Shown piece by piece: positions 1 through 7,907 of a stretch of 32,087 nt of DNA (positions within the stretch are counted from its first letter, which is position 1; every line of letters begins with the position of its first letter). Source of the stretch: Candidatus Aminicenantota bacterium (GTDB lineage: Bacteria; Acidobacteriota; Aminicenantia; JAMOAD01); the NCBI GenBank assembly GCA_027061995.1, contig JAMOUT010000076.1:1-32087 (forward strand), read 5' to 3'. The notes beneath the pieces were generated by a model. The model did not search any database. It was not told where the DNA came from and worked only from the letters and a program-made list of their open reading frames with translations. Made by a program: the position numbers and the translations under genes.

Positions 1-802
1 TATTATTGGGAATCTCAACATAAATCTTATCGTTTGATATTATCAAATCTTTCATAGGGGGGAAGAATTCGGGAAATTTAATAAGATTTTTCAAAATATT
101 CCAATAAGCTTTATTCGATTCTTTCATATGTTTCATAAATTTTAATTTAAAAGCTTTTGATATTTTGATTTTATTATAACTGTTCTTTATTGTTTGAACC
201 GAATTCCCGTTTGTATCAAAAACTTTTATTATAAAACCTTTATCGTTTTCCATTATATATAATCTTTTTTTATAAACCGCTATTTTGACGAGATATTTTG
301 TAGGGTCCATGGATTTCAAAGGGTTGCCAAGCTGAACTTTGTAAACTTCCTTTAATTTTTCCAAATTTGAATTCAGGATTTCAACCACATAAGTCCAATC
401 TTTTGAATTCATCCTTAAAACCGCATAACCTTTACCAAACGGATAAATATAATTGATATTGTTTTTCAGTTTATATTCTTTTAGATATTTACCTTTTTTT
501 GTAAAATAAGTTATTTTAAAATTAGAGTATAAAAAGAATTTATCTTTAAGTGGAATCAATGAAGGGCAACTTCTGAATTCCCCCGGACCTTCCCCTCTTT
601 TACCGAGAGTCATAATATATTTACCATCTTTAAGTGAATAACAGACAATTGAGCGAGTTGATATCTCGGGAATAAAAATATATTGATTATCAATACTGAT
701 TTTATGGGAAGGTTTAAATGTTTTCCTTAGTATTAATCCATCGGAATAAAGCAAAAAACTTATAAAAAAAATGATAATCATAATAAAGATTATTTTTTTC
801 AT
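1..802 (-). CDS. Six-bladed beta-propeller protein, secreted, C-terminus beyond window edge (partial)
   Basis: An open frame runs from ATG at 802-800 to the left edge without a stop (267 codons seen). The product starts with a hydrophobic signal-like segment (residues 3-19). It then shows repeating beta-strand blocks and the motif GKRGEGPGEF at about residues 67-76. That motif is a hallmark of the six-bladed beta-propeller (DUF4934/NHL-like) family that is abundant in envelope proteins. The start is coupled to the permease gene: the permease stop (806-804) and this ATG are separated by one base, with GAGAGGA as ribosome binding site. It is the fourth gene of a GntR/ABC operon, so it may be the exported partner of that transporter; its ligand is unknown. 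Lipidation is not evident, as there is no clear lipobox. Confidence 0.75.
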   Translation of the reverse strand, partial: MKKIIFIMIIIFFISFLLYSDGLILRKTFKPSHKISIDNQYIFIPEISTRSIVCYSLKDGKYIMTLGKRGEGPGEFRSCPSLIPLKDKFFLYSNFKITYFTKKGKYLKEYKLKNNINYIYPFGKGYAVLRMNSKDWTYVVEILNSNLEKLKEVYKVQLGNPLKSMDPTKYLVKIAVYKKRLYIMENDKGFIIKVFDTNGNSVQTIKNSYNKIKISKAFKLKFMKHMKESNKAYWNILKNLIKFPEFFPPMKDLIISNDKIYVEIPNN

Positions 803-803
803 T

Positions 804-1547
804 TTATCCTCTCTTAATAAATAATGATATTAAGCTTAATAGTATCGGGATTATGAGATAAATTGAAAATTTTTTCATATGCATTTTTACGGGTGATAGA
901 TCAAATTTTAAAAAGGTAAATATGATTCCGAGAATCGTAAATATATCAAAGAAAAAAAGAGAAAGAATGAAACCACTGAAAAACGGGGAAACATAATGTA
1001 ATTTTTGCAAAAGCGGCAAATGTCTTTTAAAAAAGAAAGCAAGGGAAAAGATTCCTATATATGTAAAAAAAACGATAAGAGCCATGGTATCTCTTATTTC
1101 GAAAAGGCTGAAAGAAAAAGATAGGATAAAGAGTAAAATGATGAGAATCGGAAAATATAATGGTTTGAAAAGTGAGGTTTTTATGAAATAAAATGAAAAA
1201 TGGTAAAATATCTCATAAACTATAATTAATGAAAATAGAATTAATAGTCTCGGAAAAAATTTGTAAAAGATGAGTTTTAATTTTTTTACCGGAAATGTAA
1301 GCATATATTCAAAAGCATTGTTTTTTCTCTCGGATTCAAAAGCTGAAGTTCCCAGCAGGATTGAGGATAATAGAATGATAACCCAAAGGAAAAAGACAAT
1401 AATATCTATATAATCTTTTACACTTAAAGAAAAATAATCCAAAACAGGGAAAAGACGAAGGATGAAAAATATCAAAGGAATAATAAGAAAAACAATGAAA
1501 ATATTAAGAACTTTTTTTAATCCGTGTTTAAATTCTTTAATTAACAT
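804..1547 (-). CDS. ABC-2 type transporter permease
   Basis: This 247-residue, very hydrophobic protein has about six membrane segments. Between the second and third lies the cytoplasmic motif FESERKNNAFEYMLTFPVKK. This matches the 'E..ngT.e.LLt.P.sr' region of ABC-2 (ABC-type exporter) permeases, which couples to the ATPase. The start ATG at 1547 follows AGGAGGGG, which lies inside the 3' end of the ATPase gene (11-bp overlap), so the pair is translationally coupled. With the ATPase it should form an exporter, or a non-transporting remodelling pump as in YtrA-regulated systems. The substrate cannot be read from sequence. Confidence 0.8.
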   Translation of the reverse strand: MLIKEFKHGLKKVLNIFIVFLIIPLIFFILRLFPVLDYFSLSVKDYIDIIVFFLWVIILLSSILLGTSAFESERKNNAFEYMLTFPVKKLKLIFYKFFPRLLILFSLIIVYEIFYHFSFYFIKTSLFKPLYFPILIILLFILSFSFSLFEIRDTMALIVFFTYIGIFSLAFFFKRHLPLLQKLHYVSPFFSGFILSLFFFDIFTILGIIFTFLKFDLSPVKMHMKKFSIYLIIPILLSLISLFIKRG

Positions 1548-2361
1548 ATTCCCCTCCTATGAAAGCTTTTATAATATCGGTTAAATCAAGCTCCACCAAT
1601 TCACCTTTTATTTTATCTTTTTCATTATCAAAAGGATAAATAAATGATTCAAAATTATCTCCGAACCTTTGATTGAAAATTACGGGGAGATTCTCAGGAG
1701 GTTTTTCACAAATCAGCTTTTTGACTCTGCATTTTAAAACATCTATGGGCTCGTCAACGGCAATTAATCCGTTTTTTAATAGAATAACTCTGTCAACAAT
1801 ATTTTCAATATCATAAAAATTAAGATTAACCATTACAACTGTTACTTCCCTTTTTGAAATAACATTTAAAAGTTCATTAAGAAAAAGATCTCTTAAATAA
1901 GCATCTATTGATGGTAAAACCTCGTCTATAAGAATAATATCCGGATTCTGAGAAAGAATGAGATTCAGGTGTAATAAAACCCTTTGACCGATAGAAAGTT
2001 TTCCCACTGTTTGAGAATATGAGATTTTAGTATGTTTTATGAGAGAATCATGAAATTCTTCTATTCCAAACATATTCATATGAAAAGAGATAATTTCGGA
2101 AACCTTCATATCATTATAAAGACTCATTGAGTCGGAAATAAAGCCGATTCTTTTCTTGATTTTATAAATGGATTCACCCTCGTATGTGATTTCCCCCTCT
2201 TTAGGTAAAAGAACACCTGCAATTAGTCTTAAAAGAGTGCTTTTCCCGACTCCGTTTATACCTGTGATAAGAAGAGTTTGGTTCCGGTGAATCTCAAGAT
2301 TAAAACCTTTGAACAAGGGTTGTTTTCCGTAAGAAAATGAAAGATTACTAATCCTTATCAT
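1537..2361 (-). CDS. ABC transporter ATP-binding protein, unusual H-loop
   Basis: This is a 274-residue nucleotide-binding subunit. Walker A is GINGVGKST (residues 34-42), the signature is LSIGQ (122-126, versus LSGGQ), and Walker B is IILIDE with the catalytic Glu at 147. The D-loop reads PSID. The switch His expected about 30 residues after Walker B is missing: the local sequence is VVMVNLNFYDIE, with Asn/Leu where TH is usual. About 70 residues follow the core, probably a small regulatory tail. The start has GGAGGGAT upstream and overlaps the GntR gene by 14 bp. It partners the permease encoded immediately downstream. ATP binding is likely; the hydrolysis mechanism may be altered. Confidence 0.85.
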   Translation of the reverse strand: MIRISNLSFSYGKQPLFKGFNLEIHRNQTLLITGINGVGKSTLLRLIAGVLLPKEGEITYEGESIYKIKKRIGFISDSMSLYNDMKVSEIISFHMNMFGIEEFHDSLIKHTKISYSQTVGKLSIGQRVLLHLNLILSQNPDIILIDEVLPSIDAYLRDLFLNELLNVISKREVTVVMVNLNFYDIENIVDRVILLKNGLIAVDEPIDVLKCRVKKLICEKPPENLPVIFNQRFGDNFESFIYPFDNEKDKIKGELVELDLTDIIKAFIGGEYVN

Positions 2362-2767
2362 TTTTTATCCCTCCTTTATTAATCTTTTTTTTAATCTCAT
2401 TTATGGCTTCCATAGGTGAATAACCCATTGAAACAATCTTTGCTATATAATCATCTGTCTCTTTTTTAAAAAAACCGTATTTTTCTTTTTTTACTTTATC
2501 TTCATTTGTCTTTACAATATACGAGCTTCCCGGTTTTGAAAAAATATATCCCTCCGATTCAAGTTGGTAGTAAACTTTAATAATTGTGTTCGGGTTTACT
2601 TTGAGTTTTGCGGCAAGCTCTCTTATGGAGAGAATAGAGTCCCCGTTTTTAAGATATCCCGATACAATTAGAAGTTTGATTCCCCTTTTAATCTGTTCGT
2701 ATATCGGAACAGCCGACTTATTATCAATCTTAATTTCAAAATCCTTTTTTTCTATTTTGTTTGTCAT
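2348..2767 (-). CDS. GntR-family transcriptional regulator, YtrA subfamily
   Basis: At 139 residues this is the short YtrA-type GntR. An N-terminal winged helix covers about residues 15-85, with PIYEQIKRGI at its start, the recognition segment SIRELAAKLKVNPNTIIKVY, and the wing YIFSKPGSSYIV. A short helical tail (residues 95-130) replaces the large effector domain of other GntR proteins. YtrA regulators usually repress their own operon, which encodes ABC transporters, exactly the arrangement here. An inverted repeat covers the promoter and start codon, fitting autorepression. There is no Shine-Dalgarno sequence before ATG 2767, and the -10 box ends 9 nt upstream, so the mRNA probably has 0-3 leader nucleotides. 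Confidence 0.88.
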   Translation of the reverse strand: MTNKIEKKDFEIKIDNKSAVPIYEQIKRGIKLLIVSGYLKNGDSILSIRELAAKLKVNPNTIIKVYYQLESEGYIFSKPGSSYIVKTNEDKVKKEKYGFFKKETDDYIAKIVSMGYSPMEAINEIKKKINKGGIKNDKD

Positions 2768-2805
2768 TGCTCTACAATAATAGAACAGTAGAGCAATAAT
2801 GTCAA
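2766..2805 (-). promoter_or_regulatory. gntR operon promoter with overlapping operator
   Basis: Read on the minus strand: TTGACA at 2805-2800, a 17-nt spacer, and TATTAT at 2782-2777. A perfect inverted repeat with 10-nt arms (ATTGCTCTAC at 2766-2775 and GTAGAGCAAT at 2788-2797, 12-nt spacer) contains the -10 box between its arms and ends inside the ATG at 2767-2765. It is the obvious candidate operator for the GntR repressor encoded immediately downstream. Confidence 0.85.
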
Positions 2806-2910
2806 GTGTTTTTTTTATTTTTTGTAATTTTTTATAATAATTTGATTTATCCTTCCTTCCGAGGTTTATTATTTGACTTTACACTTATTACCGGGGTTTT
2901 ATACCATAAA

Positions 2911-2939
2911 TTAACAATCATAATAAATTAGTGTATAAT
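2911..2939 (+). promoter_or_regulatory. Promoter of sulfatase-fold gene pair, probably leaderless
   Basis: TTAACA (2911-2916), a 17-nt spacer and TATAAT (2934-2939) are followed by only 5 nt before ATG 2945. Transcription expected about 7 nt after the -10 box would begin at or within a base or two of the start codon. An in-frame TAA (2936-2938) lies inside the -10 box, so no start upstream is possible. There is no Shine-Dalgarno sequence. Confidence 0.8.
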
Positions 2940-2944
2940 CTTTA

Positions 2945-5161
2945 ATGAAGAAATTGAAAAAAATTTTAATCTTTTTTTTAATATTATTAGTTTTCCTTTT
3001 TATAGGGTTTGAATTATTTTTTGTCCTGCCTTACCCTTGGTATGCAGGGGAAAATCTGAAACTATACCCGGTTAAAACAAACAGATATGTAAATTATGAT
3101 ATTATGAAAAATCTTTCAAATGACTATTTTAAAAATAGTTATTACGGCAAAAGGTGGATTAGAAAAGATTATTATAAAAAGGGGTATAATATAAGTCTCG
3201 GTAAGTTTTTATGGCTTCTTGAAACAAGAAGGGGGATTCCCTCCGAACGACCCTTTTCTTTTGAATATACACCAACAAAAGATTCTGTTTTAATATTCGC
3301 AATCGGTGTTAATAAAAAACAATCTGAATTTAAGATATCGATTAATGATGAAATTGTATTTTATAAAAAACTGCTTCCTGCTCCGGATAAGAATTCCATT
3401 ATTTTTAATAAATTTTTAAAGGTTTTTTATTTTAAACTTTTTCCTCAAAAAGGGTATTGGAAGGATTATAAGATTGAGTTAAAGCAATGGGCAGGTAAAA
3501 AAGTAAAAATCAAGATGACAGGTGATGATGGTTTTTGGGGAAACCCCGTGATAACTGAAAAAAGGGGGAAAGAATTCAAACATCCCAATATTATTCTTAT
3601 CCAGATTGATGCTTTAAGAGCTGATCTTGTTAAAAACGGTTATCTTAAATTTATTAATGAGTTAAAAAATAACGGGGCTTTTTTTAATAATGCTTATAGT
3701 AATGCTAATTGGACAAGAGCATCCAATTATGTCCAATTTTACGCAAAAAGAAATTCCGAGTTGGGACTTTCAACAATAGATTTTTATCTTCATCCCATGG
3801 AAAAAAGATTTTTTTACCAAAACAGGTTCAAATCTTTACCTTTGTTTTTTGAAGAGAAAGGTTATAGGACAGCTGCATTTGTTGATAATGTATTTATACA
3901 CGGATTCACTGATTGGGGAGTTGATATCGGTTTTCAGCAGGTAATGGATTTTGAGAAAATGAAACATGAAGCTGTTTATATAACTGATGAAACAATAAAA
4001 TGGATTAAGAAAAACAGAGGGCAACCTTTTTTTCTTTTTCTGGATTATAATGTAACACATTTCCCGTATCATCCCCCTGTAAAATATATAAATTTAAATG
4101 AATTTATTAAGAATCCAGGGTTTGCTCTTTACAAAGCGTGTGCGAGATATACTGATGATTATGTCAAAAAACTGATTAAAACGATTGAGAAAGGTGGGGA
4201 CCTTGAAAATACAATTATAATTGTTAATGCTGATCATGGGGAAACTTTTTATAATGCAGGGAGAATAAAAACGGATTGGGATATGGAACCCGTTAAAGTA
4301 AAAGCGCATAGTTATTCATTATGGAGTGAGGAGATAAAGGTTCCCATACTTTTTTATTGGAAAAATAGGATAAAAAATATTAATAGTGATGAAAAGATAT
4401 CAATTATTGATATTCCTAAGACAATAGTAGGTTTATCAGGTTTCGACTCTCCGGAGGATTGGGGAGGTGAAAACATGTCCGAATATCTTCTCGGCAAGGT
4501 TGTTGCACATAAGGGGCATTCTATTATTATAGAGGGAAGAAATGAGATAGGGATAATAGAGGGGAATTATAAATATATAACCGGTTTTGATAATAGGAGA
4601 ATTGAAAATCTTTACGACATAAAAAAAGACCCTTTAAATAAAATTAATATTTTAGATAAATACCCCGCGAAAGCTAAAGAATTAAGAAAAAAGATATATG
4701 AGTTATATCCCTCTTATTATCCTGTGCTTGTTATTGATTTTGACTTAGGGGAAAAGGAGGGAATTATTGAATTTGATTCATTAAGTCAATTAAAATTTTT
4801 CGGAGGAGAAAACAAAGTAAATATTGATAATAATAGAATAGTTATTTATGGAAAAGGCAGCTTGTATTTTGTTTTTAAAAAATTCCCTTCTTCTATGAAA
4901 TTCAGGGGGGGAAAAGTAAGAGTAGGGGATGAACAGATTATTTTATCCGGGAAAGATTTAATAACCAATATTTTTATAAACAAACAAAACATCCCGTTAT
5001 TATTAAATCCGTATAATCAAAAATTAAGACAAATTAAAGGGTTTTGGTTATATATAACCGATGTTCTGAGTTTTGTCAGCTCTGAGCAAACGAATATAAA
5101 GAATGGAGCAGGGGAGGAGATGAAACAACTTTTAATTGATTGGGGATATGTGAAACAATGA
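2945..5161 (+). CDS. Membrane-anchored sulfatase-fold hydrolase/phosphotransferase with N-terminal beta domain
   Basis: This 738-residue protein has one N-terminal membrane anchor (about 7-28). A beta-sandwich-like region (about 103-205) ends in GFWGNPVITEK, a layout seen in large multidomain sulfatase-family proteins. The alkaline-phosphatase/sulfatase domain starts at IILIQIDALRAD (metal Asp about 222). It continues with the nucleophile region ANWTRAS (Thr about 257), THFPYH (about 371) and NADHGE (about 429-433). A C-terminal beta region ends in EEMKQLLIDWGYV, the usual sulfatase tail. No Cys or Ser sits in a C/S-x-P-x-R sulfatase signature, so formylglycine cannot form there and Thr would act directly, as in LtaS/EptA-type phosphotransferases. 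It is co-transcribed with and overlaps the second sulfatase-fold gene by 4 bp. The substrate is unknown. Confidence 0.82.
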   Translation: MKKLKKILIFFLILLVFLFIGFELFFVLPYPWYAGENLKLYPVKTNRYVNYDIMKNLSNDYFKNSYYGKRWIRKDYYKKGYNISLGKFLWLLETRRGIPSERPFSFEYTPTKDSVLIFAIGVNKKQSEFKISINDEIVFYKKLLPAPDKNSIIFNKFLKVFYFKLFPQKGYWKDYKIELKQWAGKKVKIKMTGDDGFWGNPVITEKRGKEFKHPNIILIQIDALRADLVKNGYLKFINELKNNGAFFNNAYSNANWTRASNYVQFYAKRNSELGLSTIDFYLHPMEKRFFYQNRFKSLPLFFEEKGYRTAAFVDNVFIHGFTDWGVDIGFQQVMDFEKMKHEAVYITDETIKWIKKNRGQPFFLFLDYNVTHFPYHPPVKYINLNEFIKNPGFALYKACARYTDDYVKKLIKTIEKGGDLENTIIIVNADHGETFYNAGRIKTDWDMEPVKVKAHSYSLWSEEIKVPILFYWKNRIKNINSDEKISIIDIPKTIVGLSGFDSPEDWGGENMSEYLLGKVVAHKGHSIIIEGRNEIGIIEGNYKYITGFDNRRIENLYDIKKDPLNKINILDKYPAKAKELRKKIYELYPSYYPVLVIDFDLGEKEGIIEFDSLSQLKFFGGENKVNIDNNRIVIYGKGSLYFVFKKFPSSMKFRGGKVRVGDEQIILSGKDLITNIFINKQNIPLLLNPYNQKLRQIKGFWLYITDVLSFVSSEQTNIKNGAGEEMKQLLIDWGYVKQ

Positions 5162-7236
5162 AAAAAAATTTTATTTTCTCTTTATTAACTTCTTTTACTA
5201 TTTTTATTATTTCAGTATTATTATATGCAAAATTCAGTTATATGGGTGTTTCTAATTCTGAAATTCAAAATTATATTATGAAACATTACAAAGGCTACAT
5301 ATTGGGATACAACCTTAAAATACTGTTTTATTATCTATTGATAGGTGGTTTTATCGCTGTTTTTTCAATATTTTTAAAGATTAAAAAAGTTAAAATAATA
5401 ATTTTGTTTAATCTTTTAATATGGGTATTTTTTTGGATTAGGGCAATTAAAATATATCCTCAGATGTTTGCGGAACAGCTTTTTTTAAAAGGCTGGATTT
5501 TAAAACATTTTCAGATATTTATAACTGATTTTCTTCCTTTATGGAGTGTTTATATTTTATTTGTTTCTGTTATAGTGTATATGGCGTATAAGAAAAAAAC
5601 TTATATGGGGGGTGGTTTAATATTATTTGTGCTTTTTTTAATTCTTTATCCTTATAAAGTGAGACCTTCAAAAAACAAAAGTAAAAGAGAAAGACCTAAC
5701 ATTTTGATTCTTGCATCCGATTCTTTGAGACCCGACCATATATCATACAATGGTTATAAGAGAAATACCCCGAATATTGATTATCTGTTTAAAAACGGAG
5801 TCAATTTTCTTAATTTGACAGCTTCAATGGGAAGAACCTTTCCGTCTTGGGTTAGTGTTTTAACTTCTCTTTACCCGCCTGATCATGGGATAAGACATAT
5901 GTTTCCGAATTTTGAGGTTAGGAAAAAAAGATGGATAACTCTCGTTGACATACTAAGAAAACAGGGGTATCTGACCGGAGTCATAAGTGATTTTGCTGGT
6001 GATATTTTCTCAAGAATTGATCTTGGTTTTCAATATGTTGATTCCCCGTATTTCTCAATAAACACTATGATAAAGCAAAGAAGTCTTGAAATTCACTACT
6101 TTTTTCTTTCATTTTTTCTCACACCTCAAGGAAAAAGGGTTTTTCCTGTTATGTATGAAATGGCTTTTGATCCTGATCCGTATTTACTAACACAAAAAAC
6201 GAAAATTAGAATAAAACAATCTGATAAAGAAAATAAACCTTTTTTCATATTAACATTTTATTCCTGCAATCATTTTCCCTATTCTCCAATGTATCCTTAC
6301 TATACTCTTTATACTGATAAAACATACAAGGGGGGGAACAAGTATAAAAAGGAGAATCTTTTATCAGGATACAATAACGGGAAAATAATGAAAAAAGACA
6401 AAGAACAGATTGTAGCTTTATATGATGGCGGGATAAGAATGTTTGATGATCAAGTGGGAGAGATTATTGATTACCTTAAAAAAAGTGATCTTTTAAGAAA
6501 TACAATTATAATTATTATGTCTGATCATGGAGAAAACCTGTATGAATACGGTTATGGAATGGGACACGGTGATCATTTGAGAGGAAATTTTGCAAATAGG
6601 ATGACATTCGGAATATATTCCCCTTTTGAACGATATAAAGGTAGAAAAATTAAACCTACCGCAAGAGATATAGATATTTCCCCCACAATACTTGATATGT
6701 TAAAGATTGAAAAACCAAAACAATTTAAAGGAGAATCATTATTGCCTTATATGAGAGGAAATCCTTATAATGGAATTCCGGTCTATATGGAAACAGGAGT
6801 ATGGTATACTAAAAATATCCCCGCAATACCAAATAGTTGCAGGTTCAAATATCCGCAGATTACCGAGCTTATGACGGTTGACAAGATAACAGGTGAAATT
6901 TATCTTAAAAACAGATATAAAAGGGTAATAATTAATTCAAAGCAAAGAGCCATATTAATGAATAGATACAAGTATATATATATGCCATGCGAAAATGGAG
7001 TTATTAATGAGATGTATAATGTAAAATATCCGCAAACTCCGTCATATAGAAATAAAATAAGATTAACCGGAGTTTTAACAAAGGATTTTATAAATAAAAT
7101 GATGAAGTATTTTCCTGATAAATTTCAATTGATAAATGGTAAATATATAATTGAAAAAAACAGTTTGCCCGATAATCTGAAAACAAAATTATTATTATAT
7201 GATTTAAGTAAAAGGTATATTAGTGATAATAATTAA
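5158..7236 (+). CDS. LtaS/EptA-architecture sulfatase-fold membrane phosphotransferase
   Basis: Starting at ATG 5158, which overlaps the upstream stop as ATGA, the protein has 692 residues. About five membrane segments (4-23, 52-73, 79-95, 127-143, 150-166) precede an extracytoplasmic sulfatase-fold domain. That domain begins at NILILASDSLRPD (metal Asp about 188). The nucleophile region is SMGRTFPSW with Thr about 227, and the DHGE metal motif lies near residue 455. Five membrane helices plus a Thr-nucleophile domain is the plan of lipoteichoic-acid synthase and phosphoethanolamine transferases, which move phospho-head groups from phospholipids to surface acceptors. Sequence alone does not identify donor or acceptor. 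A TTG 18 bp upstream is possible but less likely. Its stop shares TTAA with the convergent phosphatidyltransferase gene. Confidence 0.8.
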   Translation: MKKNFIFSLLTSFTIFIISVLLYAKFSYMGVSNSEIQNYIMKHYKGYILGYNLKILFYYLLIGGFIAVFSIFLKIKKVKIIILFNLLIWVFFWIRAIKIYPQMFAEQLFLKGWILKHFQIFITDFLPLWSVYILFVSVIVYMAYKKKTYMGGGLILFVLFLILYPYKVRPSKNKSKRERPNILILASDSLRPDHISYNGYKRNTPNIDYLFKNGVNFLNLTASMGRTFPSWVSVLTSLYPPDHGIRHMFPNFEVRKKRWITLVDILRKQGYLTGVISDFAGDIFSRIDLGFQYVDSPYFSINTMIKQRSLEIHYFFLSFFLTPQGKRVFPVMYEMAFDPDPYLLTQKTKIRIKQSDKENKPFFILTFYSCNHFPYSPMYPYYTLYTDKTYKGGNKYKKENLLSGYNNGKIMKKDKEQIVALYDGGIRMFDDQVGEIIDYLKKSDLLRNTIIIIMSDHGENLYEYGYGMGHGDHLRGNFANRMTFGIYSPFERYKGRKIKPTARDIDISPTILDMLKIEKPKQFKGESLLPYMRGNPYNGIPVYMETGVWYTKNIPAIPNSCRFKYPQITELMTVDKITGEIYLKNRYKRVIINSKQRAILMNRYKYIYMPCENGVINEMYNVKYPQTPSYRNKIRLTGVLTKDFINKMMKYFPDKFQLINGKYIIEKNSLPDNLKTKLLLYDLSKRYISDNN

Positions 7237-7850
7237 TCTTTTAAAACTTTCTTTCCGTAAAGTATTCTTTGAACTGCCGTTATATTTGCTCCTATCCCTA
7301 TAAGAAGAATCCCATAGAAAAGAATCCGCTGATCAAACACGGAGAGTATGGAGAAAGAAACGAAAAGGGTGAGCCTTTCGAGTCTTTGAATTAACCCCAC
7401 TTTACATTCTTCCCCGAGACTTTCTATTTTAGCCCTTGTATAAGAGGTCAATACAGAGCCTAAAAGGTAAAAAAGAGCTATAAAAGAGAACTCAGGTTTC
7501 CCTGTTTTATTAAAATAATAGATTAAGCCGGCAAGTTGAAAAATTTCAACATATCTATCAGCCGTTGAATCAAGAAGAGAGCCGAATTTACTTCCTCTAT
7601 CATATCTTTTTGCAACCAGACCGTCGAAAACATCAAATAAGCCTGAGATTATAAGTAAAATCCCCCCGAATAAGAAAAATCCTTGAGAGAAGAGGTAAGC
7701 GCTACCGAGTGAAATAATTATCCCTATGATAGTAAGAGTATCCGGTTGTGATTTTAATGTTTCAGCAAATAATTTTAGAAACAATTCTCTAAAAAAAACA
7801 AGCCCATTATTAATCAGATTATAAAAAAAATTGTTTTTCAAAATATTCAA
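7233..7850 (-). CDS. CDP-alcohol phosphatidyltransferase, probable phosphatidylinositol-phosphate synthase
   Basis: This 205-residue integral membrane protein carries the CDP-alcohol phosphotransferase motif D-x2-D-G-x2-A-[K]-x8-G-x3-D-x3-D at residues 73-98. The usual Arg after Ala is Lys (Lys81). The four Asp residues that bind metal and the CDP-lipid are all present. PDTLTIIG before the first core helix is also typical. It lies just downstream of inositol-phosphate synthase, so the likely reaction joins CDP-diacylglycerol with myo-inositol 1-phosphate. Phosphatidylglycerol-phosphate synthase or a di-myo-inositol-phosphate enzyme are alternatives, but no cytidylyltransferase partner is nearby. 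The start appears to be TTG at 7850, without a strong ribosome binding site. It is the last gene of the tetR-led operon. Confidence 0.8.
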   Translation of the reverse strand: MNILKNNFFYNLINNGLVFFRELFLKLFAETLKSQPDTLTIIGIIISLGSAYLFSQGFFLFGGILLIISGLFDVFDGLVAKRYDRGSKFGSLLDSTADRYVEIFQLAGLIYYFNKTGKPEFSFIALFYLLGSVLTSYTRAKIESLGEECKVGLIQRLERLTLFVSFSILSVFDQRILFYGILLIGIGANITAVQRILYGKKVLKD

Positions 7851-7874
7851 TGTATTATCCCGTTTTATATTTTA

Positions 7875-7901
7875 AAGAGAGGGGATTCATCCCCCTCTCT
7901 T
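7875..7901. terminator. Perfect 10-bp hairpin between ino1 and the phosphatidyltransferase gene
   Basis: AAGAGAGGGG (7875-7884) pairs with CCCCTCTCTT (7892-7901) around a 7-nt loop. It lies 6 nt past the ino1 stop. On the minus strand only a short TTTAAAAT follows, so termination would be partial at best. An intrinsic attenuator or an mRNA 3'-end stabiliser inside the operon is plausible. Confidence 0.55.
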
Positions 7902-7907
7902 ATTAAA

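Noticed and set aside
5140-5157. TTG start at 5140 for the second sulfatase-fold gene
   Set aside because: The ATG at 5158 gives a standard ATGA overlap with the upstream stop and begins right at the membrane helix; the six extra residues add nothing recognisable.
6836-6860. GGTTCAAAT, resembling a tRNA T-loop
   Set aside because: It lies inside the second sulfatase-fold gene, and no acceptor or anticodon stems can be formed around it.
2945-7236. Classical formylglycine sulfatases
   Set aside because: No C/S-x-P-x-R motif in either protein; Thr occupies the nucleophile position in both.
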